From Gymnorhina tibicen (lineage: Eukaryota; Chordata; Aves; Passeriformes; Artamidae): 64,000 bases of DNA. The stretch spans positions 919,519-983,518 of the forward strand of contig VXAZ01001670.1 in the NCBI GenBank assembly GCA_013399875.1. Reading direction: 5' to 3'. Each line of letters starts with the position of its first letter. Within the stretch, counting starts at the first letter, position 1. The notes below the pieces were generated by a model. It was not told where the DNA came from. It saw nothing but the letters and a program-made list of their open reading frames with translations, and searched no databases. The translations under genes were made by a program, and so were the position numbers. This document shows, piece after piece, positions 50,266-62,500 of this stretch.

Positions 50266-53200
50266 ATATATTTAACTACCACCACCAAGTGTTTATGCTT
50301 GTGTCAGTGTTAAACCAGCCCAAGCACAGAGGGCTGCTGTTGACTGGGCTCTGCAAGTCAGAAGCAAGCACTTAACAACCCTCTCCCCACACTGAGAATT
50401 CCCCTGCCTAGTCACTCCTGATACATCAGAGGAGAAGGTGCTACGAGCAAGTTAGACACATGCTCCATGTACCTGCGGGTAATTCCCAATAAATAGCCAG
50501 TGCCTGAGGGCAGGAGTCAAACACAATCATTGTGAGTGAGCCTTTTCCCTACAGCTGAAGATGTGCAAAGCACTGAACACACGTTTGTGAAGGGGGACAG
50601 GCAGGTTGATTGTTCACTCAGTACAAGACATACTAATAGGGCTCATTTACACTTTCTCAACCACTTAGATGAAATCTCACTGGTCTACTCAGTACAAAGG
50701 AGAAGGCAAAGAGTAGATTAGAGATCTAAACAGTAATTTAAGTCAACCACTGCAGACTTATCACAACAGAGCAGAGCAAATTCAAAGAGATATTACTCCT
50801 ACTTGTACCACTGGTTTTAATATAGGGTGCTGTCAACCCACCTCTGCATTCAACTATGTCATCAGCCTGTTTCCTCCAATCATCTGCTGCTGACCCTTGT
50901 CAGAGACGGGATTCTGCACATTATCCATCTTTGTATCCTTCCTGTTCTTGGGAGAATGTCAGCTATTTCTGTTTCATATGTTGTTATGGGGTTTTTCTTC
51001 CTTCTGATGCTGCTCTGGACAGACATTCAAATTTGCAGATCACCACACACTAAAATCTCTCTGGGGTTCACTGTGAAATTAAAATTCATGCCTGTCCATG
51101 CCATGTCTCATAAGCACAACTCCCAAGGTCAACACACTCTCTAAGACTGTATTCTCCAAATTGCTGATTCCTCAACAGTTTATCAGTGACCATCTGGTCT
51201 AGCAGTCTCATGAAAGGCTTCAGCAGTCGGAGCCTAATATGTGCACCAAAGAGCTTGGCTGTGTATACCCCAAACTACAGCACAGTAGCTTCTCTCAGGA
51301 CACATGAAAGGCTTCTTACCAAGCACGGCCTCTCCATACTGTCCCAGCTGTTAGGATGCTCTAACATACATCATAGCTGTGACAAAAAATCACCTGAAAA
51401 TTACCAGAGAGCATGGAGGGGGAAAAAGGATATAGGTTCTTTCCACAATGAATGAGGAGAAAAAGCCCTGAGTGGGCTGCAGGTCTCACAGTATTCTTTA
51501 TGTTTTCAGACACAGTCTGGTGACACCTGGAAGACCATAGAGTGGTGATCCACTTGTTATTTGTTAGCTCATGACCATTGTGCTGTACAGTTTTGAAGGT
51601 TCCACAAATGGCACTGTGATATTTATATATTCTGTATTCCTTAAATAGCGGTCGTGTACCAAGGAGCTTCTGCACAGCAACACAGCTAACTTAAGATACA
51701 ACTTTAAGTCAACAGGGATCCTTGGTTTATGTTACATGAAGCAATAGATCAAACCCTTATTTTTCTGGGATGTGAAACCCGAATACAGTCAGTGATATTT
51801 AATTAAATTGATTATCTACTTATTCAAGGGTGGCAATGCAACTGCATGAAATAACATTTACTTAAAACATATTTGGGATATGGGATAATCAATAGGGAAA
51901 CCTATTGATTTTTATATGATCTGCAAGATTTAATTTTTAACTCGGTTAATACTAAATAGATTTACAAAAGTCAGAATCTGAAAGCAGGTTAGCACATATA
52001 AGCAATCAAATCTTCCATTCCTCTTGTTTGTATCAATCTAAACCCATTATTTGCTTCCTAATTCATTCACATAACTAAATTCTCTGTGGTACCTGAGATT
52101 TTCAAAGATCCAAGACTTGTACAAAATTCCAGATTTGAACTCAAACCTTAACATATTCAAGATGAACAGAAATCACCTGAATAGAAGCAAAACTCAGAAT
52201 CTTCAAACTAACACAGACATTTTCCTTGAACGAATGGAGTCATCCATCACTTTAAAAGGGAAAATGTTACCCTTGTCTGACCAATCCCTAGCAGACACAC
52301 CCAGCACATTAAGCAGTTACCATCACCACCACACTGCAAAGCCAGTTTTGCAAGTCTCAGACTCATACCTGTTTAAAAACCCAAACCAGCCATCAGCACA
52401 TATCGAAGGCTGAGTGCAGGAACAGAAACAAAAGCACAGCAAACAAGTACCTAAGCCAAGTTCCTGGCTCTTCTTATCCCTGAAGAAAAAAACGAAAAAG
52501 CTGAGTCTCAGGGCCCCTGGAAAATTAAAGACCCCAGTATCTTTCCATACAGTATATATCTATACTGTTCAGGAAAGCCAGATGGCAATTTTAGCTTCAG
52601 TTTTTATGTGCAATGCTGTTGCTGTTCCTGCTGCTCCTCTTTCTACAATGGAGAATATTCTGAATTAGCAGCATTACTAAGAGGCAGAAAACTTTGGCAT
52701 TTTGATTTATGGATCAGGAAACCAATGCACAGACATTTTAATGGGTTTACTCAGAGCTATCAAGAAAATCAATAATAGAGAAAGCATTTGAATTCAGAAA
52801 CCCCTATCTCTCCATCCTGGGCTCATTCCAGAGTTTCTCATACATTTGTGGAGGGAAACCAACCTCCCATTTTTCTCTAGTCCTGCCAGGAAGTCACCCT
52901 AGCTAAGGTGTGGAGCAAGCAGCCTCCAAAGTTTTGGATGATGCTTGAAAATAAATACTTCATGACTGCAAAGCTGAAAACATCAAACTCTAGCAGCACT
53001 GATTTTGCTCAGGGGCATGAAGTTTAATACCCAACAAAAGCAGCATCTCATGTAACAGGAATTTTGGCCCCAGACACAATTAAGAAGTATTTAGAAAAAT
53101 ATAAAATAGGCAGTGACTTTCCTGAAGTTTCCTGAAGAAAACCTCAAGCAGCTCTCCTAAAACCAAGGGTCAGCTGCTCACCCCTCTCACCCTCACTGCA

Positions 53201-53670
53201 TTACAGGTGTTCTGTGAGGCAGTCCCTATCTTACTGGGGTTTGGTTTACAGTCAACATCAGAGCATGTCTTCTGTTAGTGAAAAAAGCAAACTCTCTGCA
53301 CAGCTTCAAAATTAATAACCACTCCATTGTTCGGCGAGGTTTACCTTACCTGAGTGGTTTGCTTTGCTTTGCAGAGAAGAGCTGGTGCTGTCTGGTAATC
53401 TAACACTGCCATGCATCAGGCCTCTGCCAAAGCAGTGTGCATTAGCAGTGGAGGCAGCAGAACAGCCAGGTTCTCCCCTGACCTGCCGAACAGCCGTCAA
53501 CAAGGAAAATCATCCTTACAGGAACCCTTTCTGCCTACCATTTAACAGGTCTCTAATTTTGGAGAATCCTACAGTTATGAAACTTGTCTTAAGAAAAAGC
53601 TGCTTCCAAAGTTAGCTGGTAACCACAGAATTTTTATCCAAATAGAGGACTACCGCTGACCATGGCAGAA

Positions 53671-53713
53671 GGAAAAGAAAACAAAAACAAAAAAAACGAA
53701 AAAAAAAAAAAAA
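53671..53713 (+). repeat. A-rich simple repeat
   Basis: GGAAAAGAAAACAAAAAC is followed by runs of 8 and 15 or more A. No retroposed gene sequence is recognisable immediately upstream. Confidence 0.8.
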
Positions 53714-55011
53714 GTCAAGTTCACTACTAATCCTTAACATCTACAGAAAAATATCAATGTACTCAAAAGGTACTGTGGATAAGTTAGTGCATTAAAGGAT
53801 AAAACGTTGTTATAAGATACATCTATGCAGAAGGCCTAATTGCACAGAGGCAAAAAAGAAAGCCAGAAGTTGGCACTAGTCCTGCTGCTTGAATGATGGG
53901 CCCTCCTCACCTGAGAACATGCTCATAGAATCAGTAGAGTATTACAACAGAGCTGTGCACTTACTGTGGCTTTCAGTTCACTGCACTGGGGCATCAGCTA
54001 TGCTTTCAGTAGCATGACATTTAACACAAGGAAACTTATTTCTGATGGTATGACTGGCTAACATCACAATCCTAGCAAGTACAATTGAACTGGGTGCTTC
54101 TGGGAAGAAATGTTGTGCCAGTCTTCCTGTGCTGCTGAAATTAAAGCTATTCCTGCTTGGTAACTATATAGCTGGATATGGACCTAACTAGACATCCTTG
54201 TGCTAGCACATATATCTTCGCCTCCTTTCTACACTAATTCTTACACCATAAACAGTCCTAAAGTTTTAAAATTCTAACTGAGCTGTAGGAATTTTTTTGA
54301 ACCAAATCATAGCAAGTCTGGAAATAATCAATTCTACCCATGAACCATATGAACTAAGGAGAAAATAGACTTAGAAGCTGTTCTAGACAATGAGCTGCAA
54401 AATATCAAGGCATGATGGAGCAAAACTCCAGGCTGGACAAACCCCCATCAACTCTACCAGGAGGTAATTCTGTTCTGGGCAGAAGGGTCCTGGGAGTCAT
54501 CTATAATAGCTATTATCCTCAACGTTACAGAACAACAAATCATGTTTCAAGTCACTTTCTGGTATTCCCTCAGAGGTTAGGGGAGGAGAAACTGTACATC
54601 AAATGTAACAGAAAATAAGTCAGCCAACACTTCTGAAGGACAAAAAAAAGTCAACAATTTTCTTCATCTTCCAAAAAACTTGTCCAGTGACTGAATGCTA
54701 AAACCTTACTGAAAGCCTGCAGAGGCAGTCAAAGCAGCTTTCCCAGATTAATGTCATTAAAACAAACCTACAGGTTCAGGAGTTTAGTAAAAAATCAGGC
54801 TTTTATTTTTAAGAGATGGTGACAGACTCCGGTAGTAGATAAAGAGCAGATTACTGCATCCTCCATTTATCCTTTTGTTGCATTCCTCCTTTGTAGCCTT
54901 TGAACAGTGTTTTAGGTTACAATGTAAGATGTAACCAAAAGTATGCATTCTATCACAATCTGTTAAAACCAGGTGGGGCAGTGTTCTTTTTCTCTTCCAC
55001 GACACATCCCT

Positions 55012-55459
55012 GATAACTCCCTCCAGAGAGATATTTTTCTGTTATTGGGCTACCAAGCCTCACTGCATGACTCATAAAATTACATCATCCCATTGTGAGA
55101 TGCTTCGACCAGAGGGAGAAACCAAGCATTCCTACCTGGATATAATCTGAGGTTTGGAATAGCACACTCAGCCCTTACCTACTGGGTTCCCAGAGGACAA
55201 GAGCTACACAACCACCACTGGACCTTCTGAGGAAGACCAGACCCTTCTACAGATCACCGCTTCAACAGAACCATCACTCCAGGAGGACTGCAGCCACCAC
55301 TTAATCAGACTGCTACCACCACCCTGCCTGACAGGGTGTCAGGTTGTATTCTAACTCTGTCAGTGTTTCTGTACTCCTTCATTTATTTTTAGTTTTCCTA
55401 TTAAATTATAGTTCTGATTTCAAATCTCTCACTGGTTTGCTTTCAAACTAGTACAAACA
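55012..55459 (+). mobile_element. Probable solo LTR (endogenous retrovirus)
   Basis: The text resembles a widespread bird LTR: 'gagatatttttctgttattgggc' near 55027, 'catcccattgtgagatgcttcgaccagagggagaaaccaag' near 55086, a TATA-like TATAAT at 55141-55146, many 'accaccactgga' units in R, then 'cattta...agttttcctattaaatta' with ATTAAA at 55400-55405 and a U5 ending CA near 55459. The left boundary (TGATAACTCC near 55012) is approximate, and I could not verify a target duplication. No viral genes flank it. It is antisense to NRXN3. Confidence 0.65.
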
Positions 55460-57574
55460 GGAAAAATAATACATCCAAATAATTGGTTTTTTCTAGTCTA
55501 ACCATTCTTCACACCACCTGATTGGATCAGTAACACCACTCATCAAACTCTGTTATAAGGTCCTCTTCTTTCTCCCTCAGATGCACACTTCTGTGGTCTC
55601 AATAGCCAAAAGCAAATACTGGTTTTAAAAGTCTTACAGATCTTATTTAATTATTTAAACACATTAGAAATCGTGTACAATACATTTTTCAGTGCATGAA
55701 GCATCTTCCAAGAACCACCAACAGTGATACTGATATGTGGAAGCTGTGAGAGCCATATCATAGCCTGCATTTATATTCCACAAACTGTAAAGTAAGAACA
55801 TATTAGTCATACTAATGTCATAATGAGATGACTGAACTGATTGCATTGATTAAACCTTAGGGAAAGAATATGACTTCTAACCTCAAGGAAATGATAGGGA
55901 TAATATTTCAGAAGAAAAAGAATTTTTGCTGTTGGAAAAAAAATTGTCCATAAAATCATAGAATTATGTTATAACGGAGAAAATTAAGTGCTGAGCTGGA
56001 GTCCTACAGCAAAAAAGAGTAGTCTCTTAAATGCTGACTAACTTTAAACCATTCTGGGAAATGTTACATTTTTCAGAAATAGTGTCATTTATTGTTTCCT
56101 CAGGCTCCTCATGCTCACTTACTACATCTACATAACTCGTAACTTGGAAGCATGGAGGAATAAGCGTAACAACATCAGAAAAAGTGTGGGGAAGAATCAA
56201 TGCAAGACAACAATTCCCATCATGTTTTAGAGATGCAGAGAGCAATGTTAACCCAGGAGTCCACAGCAAAGGTGAGATGCATTCAAAAGCCGGTGCTCTT
56301 TCAATGCCAAACTCAAATTTTGCACTTAGTGTAGCAGCTCTAATCATGCAAAAAGCTCTTTCACCTCACCAGTAAGAGCAAAGGAAGCATTAATGTTCCA
56401 CCAGAGAACATCAAGTGCCTAGCATGAATCATGCCCTCTACTCTCTTATCTGCTACTTTACGCATTACCCTTCAAGTCTAAAGCAGAATGCTTGTTAAAA
56501 GGTCCTCAAATTTAAGCCCAGAAGAGATCAAGGAGACTTGGCAATACAATGAATGTTCAGGTTTTTTTGTCAAACCTGACTAATCTATTATTTCCCTGTG
56601 CAGCTAAGCTCTTAATGAAAACAAGAGGAAGAACTGCTTTATCTGAAGACACTGCTTGAGAGCTCTGGAGCTGCAGGTTCCCCCTCTGCTTTTGTCTGTC
56701 TGTGTCCTTGGATGATGCTCTTTGGCCTGGCTCCAACACAGAGGAGCCTCTGACCTGTGGGACTGCAAACGGTGCCTAAGAGGTCCAATACCAGCCCTGC
56801 AGAGTGACTTATTTCACCTGATGAATTTGGACCAGGGCACAGCAAAGACTGAGAGCAAAGGGAAGGAAGAGGGATGACAGTGCCTGAATCTTTAGCCCAA
56901 AGAATGGAGACATTTTCCCTAAGCTCCTGATCCTCAAAATAGTTGACATGTACTAAATGTATGAAGCAGTTTCCATGTATCACTGTCACATAACAGTGGC
57001 AGAGCTAGTAGCCTGTTAGAAGCAAAACTGCCTTATATTTCTGAAGTATGAGTATGAGCCTATTAAATATACAGTTAATGATCTTATCATCTAAATAAAT
57101 AAATATTCACACAAATGAAAAGCTATTTTGCTTGTCAATGCTGGGAATCTCCTTTTCACTCAAAAGTATATTGCAGTCATTTAACAAAATCTCTTCTGAG
57201 AGGAAAAAACATAACTCAGTTATATCACACAAAATCTCCTATTTAGTCCCCATATTGAGCATAGACAGATTATTTAAACCTAGTTTTGCCAATTACATGA
57301 TCCACAGGTTCCCTACTCACTCTCAACCACAGACTGTCTTTTTCTGAAGAGAAGCAGAAAACAGAAGTGTCTGAAGAATTTCCTCCAATACTGTACACAA
57401 AATAGCTGAAAAACACAGCCATAAAAACTTTTTTTGCTAAAATATTTTGATGACAAAAGTATTAATACTACAATAATGAAAATGAATAAATGACATACGT
57501 CTACAAAAGATTATAGCATATGTCTGGTAACATAATTTTTTTAATTGCTCATCAAAATTGATCTGAATGACAAG

Positions 57575-57715
57575 TAGAGGTGTGGAAGCCAGAACCCCAG
57601 CCTTTTATCCTCAGCTCTGTCACTGATTCACTGTGTAACCTGAGGCATTTAATTAACCTCGGCTGTCTCCATCTGTACTATAAAGATAACAAAAATATAG
57701 GTTAAGTCCTTGAGA
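57575..57715 (+). mobile_element. MIR-like ancient SINE relic
   Basis: A stretch resembles the core of MIR: 'tcagctctgtcactgattcactgtgtaacctgaggca' (57611-57647), then 'aattaacctcggctgtctccatctgtactataaagataac' (57651-57690). These correspond to the tRNA-SINE phrases for '...ctctgccactaactagctgtgtgacc...' and '...cctcagtttcctcatctgtaaaat...'. It is diverged by many substitutions and lacks a clear tail. MIR copies predate the mammal-sauropsid split, so presence in a bird is plausible. Confidence 0.58.
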
Positions 57716-59521
57716 CCTGTGGGAAAAGAATAGTCTATGAATTTAATAAAACTCTGAAAACCAAGAAATGTTCCACATCTGTGAGGAGAAGCCCTGTACC
57801 AATCCAGTGTAAATGCAGTGTATGAAGTGTCCTGAGCATCCTCTTCTCCACCTATTCTCAACTGTTTGCTAAATAAAAACAAATGTACTGGTATCAGTAT
57901 GTGATGTTGCATTTTCTGTCAAAGAAACAATAACTCCAGGTATCCATGGTACTATGTACTTAGAGTTGTGCTTGTTCTTTGTGTTCTGATCAGATGACCA
58001 TAGGGACTAAAAAACCAATTCTGTGAAAAAGTCTTCCTTAACCCAAAATGAAATTTAAAAATTTTGGTTTACATGTCCTTAAAAATACATTTCTTAAAAA
58101 AAAAAACTAGAGTTCCATTTTAAAATGAAAGCATGAAACATGTTTATTTTGAAATGAATGATGCTGAATAAATCAATTTTAAAAATAATTTGCCTGAAAG
58201 ATTTTGATGTAGTCATATAAATTCACAATTTGTTTTGGTTGAACAAAGCATACTTTTTCTTTTCATTTCTCTGCACAGTTTTGCTACTCTCATTTCCAGT
58301 TCCAGAAGGTCGAGAAAAAGCAAGGTATTGCTACAATTTTTTTCAAGAGATATGATAATGATTTGCTGAGCATAAGACCTCTTCTAGATTCCTCAGTGCT
58401 AAGCATGGATGAGGACAATTCCCACTGCTGCTGTATTTACTTTTCCTTACGTTTTTATTTCACTCTGCAATTTTTACAGTTTTCTTATTTTCCTGGAGCA
58501 TCACTAAAACATAAGGATGCCAATACCTGAACACATCACCCAGTAGAAATGTTTCCTTACAGGCTGAACGTTCACCAAAGTGCAAACTGACGAGAGAGAA
58601 CATCACAGTACCATGACCATAAAGTTCAAGGTCTAACATATTCACCAGCCCTGCTCTCACAGAAGCATCTCTACTGCTGGGTTGCTACCTGGCCCATCTA
58701 TCCCTCTGTGCAGAGCCCACGTGGCAGTACAGCAGGGTAAGAGTGTGCAAGCATATAGCTAAGCTCTTAATTCACCAGCTTTTCATCTATGTATTCTTGA
58801 CCAAAAGTGCTGTTTCTTTATACAGATTGTTTTTCAAAAAAAACCAAAACAACAAACTGAAGCAACTTGCAGCCCAACAAGCAACACTATATTCACTCCC
58901 TGAGAGAGATTTACTATTCTTCAGCAGCAATCTGTATCCCAGTTGCAATTCCCAATTTCACACTACCCTTACTCTTCAAGCCTATTAAAAACCAGAAGTC
59001 AAACACCAGATATTAATCTTGATTCTAAGCATTTAGACCTGTTTATTACTGGGTTCAGGTCCAAGGGCACTAACATTCAGCTATTAAAACGGGGTGCACT
59101 TGGCATTTTTGTTCCTTACCACACTGAAGACAAGGTCTCTCTAAAATTTTCTGACCTTAATAAAACATCATACCATTAGAGAGAAGAACATTAGGTAGCT
59201 ATCACATTCTTCCCTACACGTATGGTATGATTAGTCCTGCTTGGGGGAAAAAACATGAAAGCTGTCGAAGGGAGTCTTCCAAGACTGATTCAGGAATGAA
59301 CAAAATGATTTACACCGAGAGAAAATTGAAAAGTGCATTCAGAACAAAAGCACACGTAGGGAGCCCACAGAGGAGGCGAAATTCCTGCTTCTGCTGAACA
59401 GCACTGTTTTAGAGAACTGCTGGAAGCTCACAAAGAAAGGGGCAGAAGGGAGAGAGGCAGCACTGCCAGAGGTGAGCGTGTGCTGCTGCGTGCCCGTGGG
59501 TCTGTGCTGGCAGTAGCCTTC

Positions 59522-59542
59522 CAGCAAGCGTCGCGCTTGCTG
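59522..59542. repeat. Perfect 9-bp GC-rich hairpin
   Basis: CAGCAAGCG (59522-59530), loop TCG, then its exact reverse complement CGCTTGCTG (59534-59542). It lies in a locally GC-rich patch (about 59350-59600) in an otherwise AT-rich intron. The patch shows no recognisable coding or repeat identity. Confidence 0.65.
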
Positions 59543-62500
59543 CTGAGCAGGGAGCCCCTTGAGCATCCTTCCAGCAGGAAGTGGGAGTAGAAAAATAGTT
59601 ACCGCTAATCACTGTAATAACACAATAATGATCCACAAAATTATCCTTTTCAATACCAGTGAGCAGTACTGAAAGCCATGCCCACGGGAAAGGGGAGATG
59701 CGAAGGAAGGTGAAAAGCAAAAGTGAAGTGGAAGAGAGATGAGAGCAGGGCAGAGCAGCGTGAGTGGTATCACAGAGACCGCAGTAATGTCAGTTCCCCA
59801 CGGCTTCTGTGTTACTGGAGAGTGGGTACATGTGGAACCCCAGTACTGCCAGGGTATCAAAGTACACTGCCAAACACTACTGCTGCCCTTCATTTATGCT
59901 CGTTGTGAGACATCATTAAAGACCATTTATGGAAGTAGCAGTATCCAAAACCAATTTGAGGCAGAATGATTCTTCTCAAACAAAGCCACAAGCAAAAGAC
60001 TGTTACAAGCTGGCAGAGCAGCTTTGATCAGTAATTATTTAGGGGCAAAAATGTGTGCATTTGTATGCAATGAGAAACATGCTAGGCTTCTGCTATGTGT
60101 ACATAGCAGCAAGTTCCATGTGCAGTGGACATTTATATGCAGTATAGGCAGGACAGTTGCCTACACAGCATATTTCTGTGGAAAGGCAGACAAAGTGCAG
60201 CTGAACAAATACAACAGATAGACATAAAGAGGAGGTGTGCCCTTTGTTACAGCATGAAAGGAAGCGACCTTAGTGTGAAGAGATTTACAAGAGCAAGAAA
60301 CACGAAAAATCAGGTTGGAGTGGATGCACTTGCATACGTGCAAAATGTGGGATAATAATCATGCTTATACAACTTACAGTACACATCTGAGGGCAGGAAT
60401 TAAATGCGTCTTCCGCATGTAACTTCAGGGCACAACCACATGAGGACTTACACACACATGTATGTACACAGAAAAAGTGAACGTGTGTCTTGCCCAGGTG
60501 TAAATACTGGAGTGAATGCACACAATGGCAGGGCACAAGCATAGATGTCCATGGTTCATGAGGATGCAAGTGTGGTGGAAGCATATGGAACTCTGGCACC
60601 GTGCACGGGGGTGAGAGGGAGGGTGTGCCAGTGCCTCTGGCGCATGCTCCAACTTCATCCTGGGCTTTTTTCCTTCCTGATTTAGCTTTTTTTCTGCGGC
60701 AGAGCAGACTCCATGTCTACAGGGAAGGTGCTTAATGAGTCAAATCCAATCTCTCGAATGCCTTATCAGTTGTGGACAGGCCTGTTTCTGACAGCTGACC
60801 TTTCTCACTGCACACCACTGAAAAACCCATGCACCACAAACAATTAACACAATGCTGAAAACACAAAGCTGAAGGAACGGAAGACTTTAGATCACTACAG
60901 ACAGCACTACATCAGAAGGAAGAGAGTGATGCACATAAAAATGACAGAAAGCATCTATATAAGGGCTTCGTTCCACCTTATTTTGCCACGCACACACTTT
61001 ATTACCATCTTTACAGCTTGGCTGTAGCAAAGTTATGTGCAAAAACAAGGGTCATGTAAAACAAGAATGAGAAGCGTAGAGAACAGGGAACATTTTTGTG
61101 ATGTATATGACATTAAGCCCATGCACAAATAAATATATGTCTGAATAAATATATCCAGAACTGATACAATGTGCAAAGTTCCTTACTAGAAAACAAAAGC
61201 ATACAGAGCAGAGGAGGTGAAGACAAGTATCAGCCTGCCCTCCTATACCTCTGCTGTTATGGGACTAGTTCCTAAGAAAACACACATTAACACATTTACT
61301 AAAGAACTTAAACTGAGTATTGCCTGAGTTAGAAACATCAAAAATAATAAAACTGTCAAATAGTCCCTTCTAATAATGACAAGGAGGCTTATCCCATGAA
61401 GAGTGCAACTGCAGTTCTGGGTAAGCAGGAAGTTGCTTCTTTTGGGAGGCACAAACACCTAAACATAAAGTGGACTGTCCAGCCAGTTGTTCAAGTGATT
61501 TGTTGCTCAGGAAGGGGTCAGAGAAAATCTGCATGTTTTCAGTTCTGCTGCCAGCTCAGCATGAAACTTGGGCAAACCATACACTTTGCATTCTCTGAAA
61601 TCTCTCTTCACTGTCAGAATTTTCCGCAATAGGTACATGCCACCAACATGCTTGAAGATCAAGACTAATGTACCTCAGATTTCAGGAGCAGATCCTAGGC
61701 ATGCAGAATTCACATCCTAATTTGAAAAGGTAGACATCTATCTTTTGTGCAGTAGCCTCCCTGTACGTGCAAAAGGGCACAGCCTACCATTATCACACGT
61801 TTTGGTTTTTTACTATTATTTAATTACAATAGCATAACCTCCAAAAGGAAAATGTTCTTCCATCTTAACGACTCCTTACATGTTCAAAATAGGAGCTAGA
61901 TGACACTGAGGAAAGTTCACAGAAAAAAAAGTTTGCCAGAAGCTCCACAGAAGTCATCTGGATGCAGCATCTAATTCATCTAGACACCTGTGGAAAACTA
62001 AGCATGCTTTTGAAGATTTTGCATGCAATCCAGACAAGACTGACACAGGAGTGGGTTAAAAAGGTACAGAAAGTCATCTAAGGTCAGAGAGTGGGGGAAG
62101 TTAAACAGCAGTGCAATAAATGTGTCAGTTTAGCATCTCTGGCTGGTTGTGATGCTGATGAACAGAAAAGTTATTCAGGCAAAAGTATTCCAGTTAATCA
62201 CTGAAGTATGTAAGATCTCTTCAAACCTCAACAAATCAAAAAATATTTTAGGAATAAATATTTCATTATAGTAGAGGTTTTCTGTATTCAAGTGAAAAAA
62301 TTATGTCATGATCGTAATTCTTTTTTAGCTATTCCCATGCAGTCTTTTAATATATACATATTACATCCATTTATTTCAATGCAATAAATTTGATGCTTAG
62401 TATATACTGTAATTATCTTTAAATACTTATCAGCTCATCTGTTTTCATAAATTTCTGAAATTATCTATGCTATTTGGTATAATAGATAACAGCTATTCTA

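Noticed and set aside
50310..50530. 'ttaaaccagcccaagcacag' resembling the start of a reversed LTR
   Set aside because: Only a few bases match and no TATA, polyadenylation signal or opposite end follows.
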